Assembly (NCBI GenBank): GCA_001464455.1 | Contig: LNEI01000016.1 | Span: 1-64,000 of the forward strand | Direction: 5' to 3' | DNA from: Acidobacteria bacterium Ga0077534 | Lineage (GTDB): Bacteria > Acidobacteriota > Blastocatellia > Pyrinomonadales > Pyrinomonadaceae | DNA: 64,000 bases | Shown: one piece after another, positions 22,577 to 30,514 of the stretch | Layout of the letters: each line of letters begins with the position of its first letter | How positions within the stretch are numbered: the first letter of the stretch is position 1 | The notes under the pieces: generated by a model | Databases searched by the model: none | What the model was told of the DNA's origin: nothing | What the model saw: only the letters and a program-made list of their open reading frames with translations | Program-made: the position numbers and the translations under genes

Positions 22577-23038
22577 TTAGATTTCCTCTTCGAACATTTT
22601 ATAATGCGAGAGATCCATTCCAAGCTTCTCGTAAACTTTCTGAGCATGATGGTTGTCGTGTTCGACGTAAAGCCGAAAGCCGCAAACATTGCCGTCAGTC
22701 GCCGCTTTCGCTTTTACAAAATCATACATCCGGCTGTACAACCCCTGCCCGCGGCCTTCGGGTAGGATGTAAACGCTCTGGATCCACCAAAACCACGCGT
22801 TTCGCCAGTCGCTCCATTCGTAGGTCACCATCAGCCCGCCGACGATGTTCTCGCCGACCTCGGCTACCACGTAAAAGCCTTTTTTGTCGTCGTCGAACAC
22901 AGCCGCAACTCCCGCCGATATCTTTCCGGGATCAAGCTCTTTACCCTCTGTTTCGAGTGCCATTGCCTGATTAAATCTGACCAGAGCGTCGGCATCTTCG
23001 CGGCTGGCAATTCTTATCTTCGTCTCTAATTCGCTCAT
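22577..23038 (-). CDS. GNAT-family N-acetyltransferase
   Basis: The 153-residue protein has the GNAT fold pattern: RIASREDADALVRFNQ at the start, a central beta strand GENIVGGLMVTYEW, the acetyl-CoA pyrophosphate loop VLPEGRGQGLYSRMYDFV-like segment (here ILPEGRGQGLYSRM, Q/RxxGxG/A type), and the C-terminal VEHDNHHAQKVYEKLGM typical of small-molecule or N-terminal acetyltransferases. The substrate is unknown. Divergent from the DHH gene; only 63 bases separate the two starts. Confidence 0.88.
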   Translation of the reverse strand: MSELETKIRIASREDADALVRFNQAMALETEGKELDPGKISAGVAAVFDDDKKGFYVVAEVGENIVGGLMVTYEWSDWRNAWFWWIQSVYILPEGRGQGLYSRMYDFVKAKAATDGNVCGFRLYVEHDNHHAQKVYEKLGMDLSHYKMFEEEI

Positions 23039-23101
23039 TTGACTAAGTTGCGTGTTTCATCTAGCCTAGAATGTTTTGTCCGTAGCCCGCAGGCACACCT
23101 T

Positions 23102-24061
23102 ATGAAGCTGAGAATACTTTATCACGGCAACTGTTTCGACGGCGTTTCGTCGGCTGCCATCTTTACCAAATTTTATCAGGCAACGGTCGCTCCCGGGGCT
23201 GAGGTTTTCTACACACCGACGATGCACCGTGCAGGCAATGCTTTTGACCGCGATCAGTTCGATGGCGATGAAAATGCGATCGTCGATTTCAAATATTGCC
23301 CTGACGAGCGATTGACGTGGTGGTTCGACCATCATCAGTCGGCATTTTTGTCGAAAGAGGACGAGCAGCACTTCCTCGCGGACACGTCGGGCAAGAAGTT
23401 TCTCGATACCGAGAGCAAATCGTGCGCAAAATTTATCGCCCGGGTGGCGAAGGATAACTTTGGTTTCGAAGACGATTCTCTCGCCGAGCTCATCGAATGG
23501 GCAAACATCATCGACGGTGCCTTGTACGAGTCACCGGCCCAGTGCGTCGAGCTGCGTTCGTCGGCCCTAAAACTGATGCAGGTGATCGAAGGCGAGCGAG
23601 ATCCACTTTTTGTTGAGAAGATAATCCGGATGCTTACCGAAAGATCGCTCGACGACATCGTTGCGAGTGATGAGATACAGGCGAAGCTTGTCCCTATACT
23701 CGAGCGGCATTGGAGCACGGTCGAGCTGATAAAAGAACGCTCAAGCTACGACCGCGGCGTCGTGACCTTCGACCTGGTCGACACCGGGATCGACGGGTAT
23801 AACAAGTTCATCCCGTACTATTTCTTTCCCGAAACGACCTACAATGTTTCGCTAACGCAGAGCGATTTCCGTACAAAGATATCGGTCGGCTCGAACCCAT
23901 GGTCGCCACGTCCGCGGCTCCACAATATAGCCGAGATCTGCGAAAAATACGGCGGCGGCGGACACGCGGTGGTCGGTGCGGTTTCCCTGAAGCGTGAAGA
24001 TCTCGAGCTTGGGAAACAATACATGAAAGAGATCGTCCAGCAGTTGAGTTTCGCGGACTAG
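23102..24061 (+). CDS. DHH-family phosphoesterase
   Basis: The 319-residue protein has the DHH superfamily layout: HGNCFDGVSSAAIF near the N-terminus (metal-binding Asp), the namesake D76-H77-H78 in WWFDHHQSAF, and a C-terminal DHHA1-like nucleic-acid/nucleotide-binding motif GGGGHAVVGAV. Such proteins hydrolyse phosphodiesters (nanoRNA, cyclic dinucleotides, pAp), but the subfamily is not clear here. An upstream in-frame ATG at 23039 exists, but ATG 23102 starts exactly at the conserved domain and is preferred. Confidence 0.85.
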   Translation: MKLRILYHGNCFDGVSSAAIFTKFYQATVAPGAEVFYTPTMHRAGNAFDRDQFDGDENAIVDFKYCPDERLTWWFDHHQSAFLSKEDEQHFLADTSGKKFLDTESKSCAKFIARVAKDNFGFEDDSLAELIEWANIIDGALYESPAQCVELRSSALKLMQVIEGERDPLFVEKIIRMLTERSLDDIVASDEIQAKLVPILERHWSTVELIKERSSYDRGVVTFDLVDTGIDGYNKFIPYYFFPETTYNVSLTQSDFRTKISVGSNPWSPRPRLHNIAEICEKYGGGGHAVVGAVSLKREDLELGKQYMKEIVQQLSFAD

Positions 24062-24070
24062 ATCAAAGGG

Positions 24071-24100
24071 AAAAGCCCTCCGGAAACGAAGGGCTTTTCG
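24071..24100. terminator. Bidirectional terminator after the DHH gene
   Basis: AAAAGCCCT (24071-24079) pairs with AGGGCTTTT (24090-24098) around a 10-base loop, giving T-runs on both strands. It separates two convergent genes. Confidence 0.9.
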
Positions 24101-24118
24101 CATTGACGTTAGTTGTTC

Positions 24119-24658
24119 TTAAGAACCCTTCGTATAGACACTCTTTGACGCGCCGCGTGCGCTTTCGCGGGAAACTGTCAGCGTCTTGCCATCAGTACTT
24201 AGCTCGTAAGTCGTCGACGTTTTCATATCACCGTTAGGAGTGGGCACAACAGTAGTGATAACTACTTTGCTTCCATTGAGCTCAGCCTTGGTCTTGCTGG
24301 TCATGGTTCCGTTCGGGGTCTGACGCTCGGTGCTTACTTCTTTCCCATCGAGGGTGTACGACTGTTCACCGGCTCCCGGCCCCATACCGCCGCCACCGCC
24401 CATCCGTCCGCCACCGCCGCCTGCGGGGGCACCCGCGGGAGGAGCGTTACGCTCGGTGGCTGTCGCTACTTTGAACGACGTGCCAGCGTGGGTGATCGTC
24501 AAGGTCTGCGATTTGATCATCGCGGCCTGCTGGCCGAGATCGGATTTCGCAATGTCGAGGTTCCATTTTCCGCTGAGATCAGGGCCTTTCTGGGCCGAGA
24601 CGGTGAAGGCCATAGCCAATACCGCGACTGCCGCGGCCAAAACAACATTCTTTTTCAT
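24119..24658 (-). CDS. Secreted Gly/Met-rich hypothetical protein
   Basis: The 179-residue protein starts MKKNVVLAAAVAVLAMAFTV (signal peptide ending VSAQ). The mature part has two lipocalin-like halves (GPDLSGKWNLDIAKSDLG and TTYELSTDGKTLTVSRESA) separated by a Pro/Gly/Met-rich stretch. The pattern 'SGKWxLD...SD' is common in acidobacterial secreted proteins of unknown function. An upstream in-frame ATG (24718) is rejected because the signal peptide starts at 24658. Function unknown. Confidence 0.7.
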   Translation of the reverse strand: MKKNVVLAAAVAVLAMAFTVSAQKGPDLSGKWNLDIAKSDLGQQAAMIKSQTLTITHAGTSFKVATATERNAPPAGAPAGGGGGRMGGGGGMGPGAGEQSYTLDGKEVSTERQTPNGTMTSKTKAELNGSKVVITTVVPTPNGDMKTSTTYELSTDGKTLTVSRESARGASKSVYTKGS

Positions 24659-24756
24659 AAGACTGCTCCTGTGCAATAAAATTTGAACTACCGCTTGTAT
24701 GACGCAAGTGTACCCCAAACGGTTTTAGCAGAATTGTAAAGAATTGTAAGACTTCT

Positions 24757-26556
24757 TTAAGTTTCTGAGACCGGCTCGTCCGATCGGTTAAGTTTACTGT
24801 TTCTGTAGCCGTAAAGAGCGTAGATCAGCAGCCCGGCCAGCAGCCACAATGAGAACCTTATCCAGTTGGTCACGCCCAGCTCGGTCATCAGGTAAAGACA
24901 CGAAAGTAGGCCCAGAACCGGTATCAGCGACAGCTTTTTCGTCAAGCTCAGCACGAAAAGCGTGACGGCCACAATGATGAAAAAGATCATCGGGATCTTG
25001 TGCGAAAACGCTCCCAGCATTGATTCGCCCTCGGCTGGCGTGAGGGTAAGAAAGTCGCTCAGGAATGTCGGGTTAAAATAATATACCCCCGCAAAAACTC
25101 CGATCAGGATCGCCGGCAGCAAAAATTGCGAATTTATATACGGTACATAACGCGTTCCGCTTTCTCTAAACTCTTTGTCCTTGAAGAGCACACCCGCGCA
25201 CACGACCACGAAGGCAAAAAGCGTCCCGATACTCGCCAGGTCCGTCACTTCGGTTAGGTTCATGAAGAGTGCCGGGATCGCAACCACGACGCCGGTAACG
25301 AGCGTTGCAAACCACGGCGTATGAAACTTCGGATGGATCGACGAAAATATCTTGGGCAGCAGTCCGTCGCGGCTCATTGCCATCCAGATACGCGGCTGGC
25401 CTATCTGGAAGACCAGGAAAACAGTGGCAAGAGCGATAACGGCACTGACGGCAATAATGCCGGCAACCCACGGAATATCGGCACCCTCGGGGCCAAAGAC
25501 AAATGCGAGCGGGTCGCCGACGTCGAGCTTGGTATAGCTGACCATTCCGGTCAGGACGAGAGCGATAGCGATGTACAGCACCGTACAAATGACCAGCGAT
25601 AGAATGATCGCTTTCGGAAGGTCGCGGCTCGGGTTCTTGCACTCCTCGGCCGTCGTCGACAGTGCGTCGAAGCCGATGTACGCAAAGAACACCGCGGAGA
25701 CGCCTTTCAGTACTCCCTCGATACCGTTCGGGGCAAAGGGCGACCAGTTCTCAGGATTGACATAATTCAGGCCGAGGAAGATCACGAGAAGGATGATGGC
25801 GATCTTCAGGATCGTCATCGTCGTCGATGCAAACTTCGATTCGCGGATGCCTATATAGACCAGAGCCGTAATAACGACCACGATCAATAGCGCGGGCAGG
25901 TCGGCAACGACCGAGATCGATCCTAGTTTCGGCGCATTGGCCCAGGCGGAATAAGCATCGATCTGGGCACAGCTGACAACGGCGTCTTTAGCCGCGCAGG
26001 CAGTTGTCATTGCTTCGACCGTGGCACCGCCTGCGACCGCTTCCTGGACAGCGGCGAAACCGCGCTTTGCGGTCAGGAAATCCATCGTGAAATGAAGCGG
26101 AATGTTGATACCGTAGCCTTTCAAAAGCCCCGTGAAATAATCGCTCCACGAGATGGCGACGGCGATATTTCCGATGGCGTATTCGACGATCAGGTCCCAC
26201 CCGATGATCCAGGCGATGAACTCGCCCATCGACGCGTAAGCATAAGTGTAAGCCGAACCCGCGACTGGTATTCGCGAAGCAAATTCCGCATAGCAAAGAG
26301 CGGAAAATCCGCAAGCAAAAGCCGTAAAAACGAAAAGCAATGCAACCGCCGGCCCGCCGTTGTACGATGCCTTGCCGACCATTGCAAATATTCCGGCACC
26401 GATGATCGCGGCAATGCCCATCATCGTTAGATCAAAAACGCCGAGCGTTCGACGCAGCCCGCCCTGTGATGTACCGTGGGCATGATCGGCCAGACCGGCG
26501 GCGGCATCTGCCTGAAGCTGAGCAATGGATTTCCTTCGAAAAAGCGAGCTTGTCAT
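24757..26556 (-). CDS. APC-family cationic amino acid permease
   Basis: The 599-residue protein has about 14 hydrophobic segments and the APC opening pattern LRRTLGVFDLTMMGIAAIIG-like (GIAAIIGAGIFAMVGKAS), followed by SGSAYTYAYAS-like transport motifs and FFAYIGFDALSTTAEECKNP, a hallmark of the CAT/YfnA basic amino-acid transporter subfamily. It should import amino acids in exchange for or with protons. An extracytoplasmic loop near residues 165-215 carries two cysteines (TTACAAKDAVVSCAQ) that could form a disulfide. Start ATG 26556. Confidence 0.9.
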   Translation of the reverse strand: MTSSLFRRKSIAQLQADAAAGLADHAHGTSQGGLRRTLGVFDLTMMGIAAIIGAGIFAMVGKASYNGGPAVALLFVFTAFACGFSALCYAEFASRIPVAGSAYTYAYASMGEFIAWIIGWDLIVEYAIGNIAVAISWSDYFTGLLKGYGINIPLHFTMDFLTAKRGFAAVQEAVAGGATVEAMTTACAAKDAVVSCAQIDAYSAWANAPKLGSISVVADLPALLIVVVITALVYIGIRESKFASTTMTILKIAIILLVIFLGLNYVNPENWSPFAPNGIEGVLKGVSAVFFAYIGFDALSTTAEECKNPSRDLPKAIILSLVICTVLYIAIALVLTGMVSYTKLDVGDPLAFVFGPEGADIPWVAGIIAVSAVIALATVFLVFQIGQPRIWMAMSRDGLLPKIFSSIHPKFHTPWFATLVTGVVVAIPALFMNLTEVTDLASIGTLFAFVVVCAGVLFKDKEFRESGTRYVPYINSQFLLPAILIGVFAGVYYFNPTFLSDFLTLTPAEGESMLGAFSHKIPMIFFIIVAVTLFVLSLTKKLSLIPVLGLLSCLYLMTELGVTNWIRFSLWLLAGLLIYALYGYRNSKLNRSDEPVSET

Positions 26557-26953
26557 CTTTATCTCCGTTTATGGGCCACGACCTGCGGCAAACCCAAATT
26601 GTTACTGTATTTTCTAGCGAATTCTGAACTAAAACGGGTTGATATGCAAGCAGATACGCGATCTCTGCCTCCATTCCATACCGTTCTGCGTATTCCGTCG
26701 TCAAAATCTTAGCTTCCACAGAAAGCACGGAAAAAGACGGAAAGTTGCCGAAAAAACGCTCTTCAAACGAGCTTAGCAAAGTTCTACCGATCGATTTTTC
26801 AACTTGAAAAGACATTGCAACTATGATACATTGTGTTGCATCTGAAGGTCACGGCTCTTTTTGGTGGCGAGTTCTTTGAAAATTTGAGGCTTTGGACCGC
26901 GTTTGTGCCGTAAATTCGTCAACCCCTCTTCACGACGACGGTCTCTTGAAAAG

Positions 26954-27062
26954 CGTTCCACTTTTAGCGAAGTAGTTTTGCTGAAATGGAACGATATTTC
27001 CCCGTATGTGGCTGCATTCACAACAGTTTACCCGTTCCACTTTCAGCACCGAAGTGGAACGG
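26954..27062. repeat. Palindromic element, copy A
   Basis: An outer inverted pair CGTTCCACTTTTAGC (26954-26968)/GCTGAAATGGAACG (26980-26993) is followed by a second hairpin with 11 perfect base pairs, CCGTTCCACTT (27032-27042)/AAGTGGAACGG (27052-27062), loop TCAGCACCG. The TGGAAC at 26987 can pair either with the upstream CGTTCCA or with that at 27033, so mutually exclusive hairpins are possible. The 3' 74 bases (26987-27060) are homologous to copy B. Confidence 0.75.
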
Positions 27063-27112
27063 GGCTGGCAGCCTATTTAACGATGAGACGAGTTGTTTTG
27101 TTTTTTTGTGAG

Positions 27113-27186
27113 TGAGACGAGTTTTAGCCGTATCTTATTGTTCACAATAGACTTAGGCCGCCTCACTTTCAGCAGCGATGTGAGAC
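27113..27186. repeat. Palindromic element, copy B, arms changed in concert
   Basis: This 74-base stretch aligns with 26987-27060 at roughly two thirds identity (shared GTAT, TTCACAA, CACTTTCAGCA, CGA and GTG words). The palindromic arms differ together: TGGAACG became TGAGACG, CGTTCCAC became CGCCTCAC, and GTGGAAC became GTGAGAC, so the hairpin (27160-27186) is largely retained. It ends 62 bases before the UPF0016 start codon. Another TGAGACGAGTT copy lies at 27084-27094. Confidence 0.7.
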
Positions 27187-27248
27187 AGGCAGATCGATCA
27201 TAAAGCCGGCATTCGGAGGATATGCGGTCTAGTCTGTAAGATGTTCGC

Positions 27249-27521
27249 ATGGAATGGAAAATCTTCGGAACTGCATTTTTGACCCTTTTCCTCGCCGAAC
27301 TTGGCGACAAGACACAACTCGCCGTGATGACGATGTCTGCTAGTACGGAATCGAAGATCTCGGTCTTTCTAGGTGCGGCCACGGCACTCGTGGTCGTTAC
27401 TTTGATCGGGGTTCTCGTTGGCGGGGTACTAAATCAATATATCCCGACCGAATGGCTTCAACGCATCGTCGCCGTTGCGTTTATCGTGATCGGGATATTG
27501 ATGCTCTGGGGTAAGTTGTAG
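27249..27521 (+). CDS. Half-size UPF0016 (GDT1/TMEM165-type) cation transporter
   Basis: The 90-residue protein has three hydrophobic helices and the family motif E17-L-G-D20-K-T (FLAELGDKTQLAVM). Most UPF0016 proteins carry two such repeats in about 190 residues; this one has a single repeat and must dimerise or pair with another half. Family members export Mn2+ or exchange Ca2+/Mn2+ for protons. It is preceded by the palindromic element pair and is convergent with msrA. Start ATG 27249. Confidence 0.85.
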   Translation: MEWKIFGTAFLTLFLAELGDKTQLAVMTMSASTESKISVFLGAATALVVVTLIGVLVGGVLNQYIPTEWLQRIVAVAFIVIGILMLWGKL

Positions 27522-27549
27522 CGGTCGAAACCGAGGCCGCTCGGGCGGC

Positions 27550-28089
27550 TTATCGTTTTAGGCGGCTGACAAACTTCTGCCGGAATTTCGCAACTTTTGG
27601 AGCGACGACTGCGGCGCAGTACGGTTGATTTGGGTTGTTGGCGAAATATTCCTGATGGTAATCCTCAGCGGGCCAAAACTTGTCAAATGCCGTTACCTCG
27701 GTCACGATCGGCTTCTCGTAGATGCCTTCGGCAGTGATCTCTGCGATGATCTGCTCAGCGGTTTCACGTTGGGCTTCGCTGTGGTAGAAGATGGCGGAGC
27801 GGTACGATGAGCCGATGTCGTTGCCCTGGCGATTTAGCGTGGTAGGGTCGTGAACGGTGAAATACACCCGCAGCAGATCGGCAAATGACAGCTGTTCCGG
27901 ATCGAATTTGATCTGCACGACCTCGGCATGACCGGTCGTTTCAGAGCAAACTTCCTGATAGGTCGGGTTTTCCTTATGGCCGCCCGAGTAGCCGGAAACG
28001 ACGTCTTCGACCCCGACTAGATCGTCAAAAACTGCCTCGACGCACCAAAAACATCCCGCCGCAAGTGTTGCTGTTTCTAAACTTGGCAT
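27550..28089 (-). CDS. msrA: Peptide methionine sulfoxide reductase A
   Basis: The 179-residue protein has the MsrA active site G-C13-F-W-C-V-E (AAGCFWCVEAVF) and the typical VSGYSGG and HAEVVQIKFDP motifs. It reduces methionine-S-sulfoxide in proteins with thioredoxin, repairing oxidative damage. The final Lys/Arg-rich end lacks an obvious additional resolving cysteine motif, though PYCAAVV near the C-terminus provides one cysteine. Start ATG 28089, shared divergent promoter region with the CHY gene. Confidence 0.95.
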   Translation of the reverse strand: MPSLETATLAAGCFWCVEAVFDDLVGVEDVVSGYSGGHKENPTYQEVCSETTGHAEVVQIKFDPEQLSFADLLRVYFTVHDPTTLNRQGNDIGSSYRSAIFYHSEAQRETAEQIIAEITAEGIYEKPIVTEVTAFDKFWPAEDYHQEYFANNPNQPYCAAVVAPKVAKFRQKFVSRLKR

Positions 28090-28138
28090 ATCGATATTTT
28101 ATCAAATCGAGCAGCGGCGCGTTAGTCGCTTGAGCACG

Positions 28139-28166
28139 TTGACTTGGGGCTCTCGGAAATTATAGA
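28139..28166 (+). promoter_or_regulatory. Sigma-70-like promoter of the CHY gene
   Basis: TTGACT (28139-28144) and TATAGA (28161-28166) are separated by 16 bases. The expected transcription start is about two bases before ATG 28175, so the mRNA would be leaderless or nearly so; no Shine-Dalgarno is visible. Confidence 0.55.
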
Positions 28167-28174
28167 TTTCGGCA

Positions 28175-28501
28175 ATGCGGCAAATTCACGGTGAGGAAGT
28201 TTTTGGTATCGATGTTGACGAGCAAACGCGGTGTTTTCACTACCACAGCGATATTGATGTCATTGCCATCAAGTTTAAGTGCTGCGGTCGTTGGTATCCA
28301 TGTTTCGAATGTCACAGCGAGTCTGGTCATAGTTCGCAAATATGGCCCGTTGATGACCGAGGCGAAAAGGCGATCCTGTGCGGGAGCTGTGGTTATCAGT
28401 TATCGATAAATGAATACTTCGGCTGCAACTCGACTTGTCCAAAATGCAAGCACCAGTTCAACCCGGGCTGCGCTAATCACTATCACCTGTACTTCGAATA
28501 G
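28175..28501 (+). CDS. CHY zinc-finger protein
   Basis: The 108-residue protein is a stand-alone CHY-type zinc finger: CFHYHSDIDVIAIKFKCC, CFECHSE, LCGSCGYQLSI, CPKCKHQFNPGCANHYHLYF. The Cys/His spacing fits the three zinc sites known for this domain. Bacterial and fungal stand-alone versions have no well-established role; the mitochondrial Hot13-type and ubiquitin-ligase contexts are only distant guides. Its last 29 bases overlap the 3' end of the convergent mtnC gene. Confidence 0.88.
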   Translation: MRQIHGEEVFGIDVDEQTRCFHYHSDIDVIAIKFKCCGRWYPCFECHSESGHSSQIWPVDDRGEKAILCGSCGYQLSINEYFGCNSTCPKCKHQFNPGCANHYHLYFE

Positions 28502-29207
28502 GGTAGAGATCGAGTTGATCGAAGCTTGTAATGCTCTTGTGCGAATGGGCATGGTCAACAGCGGCATTTCCGGGCCTGACCGAAAGTGCAGTCATCAACC
28601 CAGCCGCGGCGGCAGCATCAAGTTCGGGCACGACATCCGAGATAAAGAGGATCTCACCGGGCAACCGCGCTAGTTTCTTGGCAATTACCGCGTAGCTTTG
28701 ATCCTCGCGTTTGTGGCCAATATTGGTATCAAAGTATTCGGATATAAAGGAGGAGAGATCGCCATGATCTGAATATCGAAAGATAAGTTTCTGAGCCAGG
28801 ACGCTGCCTGATGAGTAGATCGCGATCTGCAACCCGTTGTCGTGCCACGCTTTCAACGCGGGCGGAACGTCCTCGTAAATGGCGGATCTTAGGTCGCCCG
28901 CTTCATAACCCTGTTGCCATATTTTGCCCTGGAGAGATTTGAGCGGTGTCGATTTGCGGTCGGAGTCGATAAGGAACTCCAAATAGTCAGAAACCGATGT
29001 CGGCGAGCTTTCATCGAATGGCTGCTGATAAGCATCGTCGGCCGAACGTTCTTCCTTCAGCATCCTTAGCTCTTCAGTTATGGAACTCCAGTTAGCCGCA
29101 ACATATTCGCGGATCCTTTGCTTCGCATACGGAAAAAGCGTTTTGTGGACGAAATCTATCGGCGTGGTCGTGCCTTCGATGTCGAGTAGGATGGCTTTGA
29201 TCATCAT
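28473..29207 (-). CDS. mtnC: Enolase-phosphatase E1 (methionine salvage)
   Basis: The 244-residue protein is a HAD phosphatase with motif I LLD9-IEGTTTPI and the MtnC-typical VHKTLFPYA, IYSSGSVLAQKL and ISEYFDTNIGHKR segments, plus motif ISDVVPELDAA. It converts 2,3-diketo-5-methylthiopentyl-1-phosphate to the acireductone that MtnD uses. It is the third gene of mtnB-mtnD-mtnC on the minus strand. The 3' end overlaps the CHY gene tail-to-tail. Confidence 0.94.
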   Translation of the reverse strand: MMIKAILLDIEGTTTPIDFVHKTLFPYAKQRIREYVAANWSSITEELRMLKEERSADDAYQQPFDESSPTSVSDYLEFLIDSDRKSTPLKSLQGKIWQQGYEAGDLRSAIYEDVPPALKAWHDNGLQIAIYSSGSVLAQKLIFRYSDHGDLSSFISEYFDTNIGHKREDQSYAVIAKKLARLPGEILFISDVVPELDAAAAAGLMTALSVRPGNAAVDHAHSHKSITSFDQLDLYPIRSTGDSD

Positions 29208-29249
29208 TTGACCAAAAAAGGTCTAGGTTGAAATTTGCGAGTCGGAGAT

Positions 29250-29807
29250 CTACATTCCATTCGGAAAATAGTCGACGCCAAAGCAAAGCGGCTGAAAGCC
29301 GGCATCGATTCCTGATTCGGTATAATGCGGAGTCCAGCCTGACATGTCCTGAAACAGCCTGATCGCCCGGACAGTTCGGTCGCCGCAGAGGTTGAACCAA
29401 TGCCGCGTGCCCTTTGGAACCAGGATCATGTCGCCCGCTTCCATTTCGATCGAAACAACGTCGCCGCCTTCAGGTGCGATGTGGAAAAGCCCGTGGCCTT
29501 TGACGATAAACCGCACCTCGTCTTCGTCATGCCAATGCTCGCGGTTGAATTTGTTAAGCATCCCGTCGAGCCCGGGCGTCGTCGGCACGATATTTATAAC
29601 ATCCGCCGTGACGTAACCGCCCCGCTTTTTCAAGGCCTCGATCTCGGTGGCGTATCCAGCGAGGATCTCTTGATCGGCGGCATCTTCAGGTACTTGCTTC
29701 AGGTCCCGCCAACATTCGTAATCGATGCCGATGCCTGACAAATATTCAGTTATCTCGCTTGTTTCGTTAAGACGAATACCTTGCTGTGGTACATCTACGA
29801 TCGCCAT
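29250..29807 (-). CDS. mtnD: Acireductone dioxygenase
   Basis: The 185-residue cupin has the metal ligands H-x-H-x4-E (EHWHDEDEVRF) and a later His in PKGTRHWFNL. With Fe(II) it gives the 2-keto acid precursor of methionine; with Ni(II) the same enzyme gives an off-pathway product. It lies between mtnC (42 bases downstream) and mtnB (7 bases upstream), so the operon is tight. Start ATG 29807. Confidence 0.95.
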   Translation of the reverse strand: MAIVDVPQQGIRLNETSEITEYLSGIGIDYECWRDLKQVPEDAADQEILAGYATEIEALKKRGGYVTADVINIVPTTPGLDGMLNKFNREHWHDEDEVRFIVKGHGLFHIAPEGGDVVSIEMEAGDMILVPKGTRHWFNLCGDRTVRAIRLFQDMSGWTPHYTESGIDAGFQPLCFGVDYFPNGM

Positions 29808-29814
29808 AAGAATG

Positions 29815-30471
29815 CTATCGGGCGAGGCTGTGGCTTCGCCCTATGACCTCAAAAAGAAACTCAAAGATCTCAACGTGGCGCCTCGCTTCCGAAACTGTTT
29901 CGCCCCAGGTGTACAGGCCGTGTCGCCGAAGGTAAATGCCGTGGAGGCCCTGGTTTTCGCGGATAACATTTTCTATAACGTGCGAGAGGGCGATGTAGTC
30001 CTGCGAATTCTCGACTATCGGAACACGCTCGATATGCTCATGGGTCTCGACCCCGGCAAGCCCCTTCAGCATCTCGTAACCTTCGATCTCGACGTAGCCT
30101 TGTTCGAAGTAAACATCGGAAAGTATCGTGCCCCAAACAGAATGTGTATGCAGGATCGAACGTGCCTTCGGCAGATGCCGATAAATAGAGAGGTGCACCA
30201 TCGTCTCGGCCGATGGCTTGCCAAATCCTTGAAAGATCTCAGCATTTTCGTCGATCTCGAGAAAATTTGTCTCTTCGAGATCCCCCTTCTCGTTACCGCT
30301 AGCGGTTATGCAAAGGCGTAACGGCTTGCGGGCGAGCAAAGCGCTAAAGTTTCCGCTTGTTCCCATCACCCAGCCGCGGCGATAGAATTCACGCCCGGCT
30401 TCAGCAAGCTGGGCAGCGGGAGTTGGAGGCGTGGGATTTTCTGGCATAGGATCCTTACTTTTTACCGCCAT
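29815..30471 (-). CDS. mtnB: Methylthioribulose-1-phosphate dehydratase
   Basis: The 218-residue protein belongs to the class II aldolase/adducin fold: GWVMGTSGNFSALL (substrate loop), LCITASGNEKGDL, zinc histidines in HTHSVWGT and a later H in YLRRHGLYTWG. It dehydrates MTRu-1-P in the methionine salvage pathway. Start is ATG 30471 (alternative ATG 30447). mtnA and mtnK are not in the window, so the first pathway steps must be encoded elsewhere. Confidence 0.92.
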   Translation of the reverse strand: MAVKSKDPMPENPTPPTPAAQLAEAGREFYRRGWVMGTSGNFSALLARKPLRLCITASGNEKGDLEETNFLEIDENAEIFQGFGKPSAETMVHLSIYRHLPKARSILHTHSVWGTILSDVYFEQGYVEIEGYEMLKGLAGVETHEHIERVPIVENSQDYIALSHVIENVIRENQGLHGIYLRRHGLYTWGETVSEARRHVEIFEFLFEVIGRSHSLAR

Positions 30472-30514
30472 AGTTCGATTCTCGAATATCGATATTGAAT
30501 ACCTGTTAAATCTT

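Larger units (their letters stand above)
26557..27248. other. 692-bp spacer with structured repeats and no gene
   Basis: No gene is supported between the APC permease (minus) and the UPF0016 gene (plus). The first part contains words typical of degenerate repeats (CACAGAAAGCACGGAAAAAG near 26715). From 26954 on it has a set of palindromic arms: CGTTCCA at 26954 and 27033, TGGAACG at 26987 and 27055, then a diverged copy with TGAGACG at 27113, GCCTCAC at 27160 and GTGAGAC at 27180. See the two repeat entries. Confidence 0.7.

Noticed and set aside
26432-26815. A 127-codon frame extending the APC permease spacer
   Set aside because: Its C-terminal part is a frameshifted reading of the permease gene and the N-terminal part consists of repeat-like spacer words; no family match recognised.
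26954-27186. yybP-ykoY manganese riboswitch upstream of the UPF0016 gene
   Set aside because: The known conserved words of that riboswitch are not present; the palindromic element is different, so I report it as unknown.
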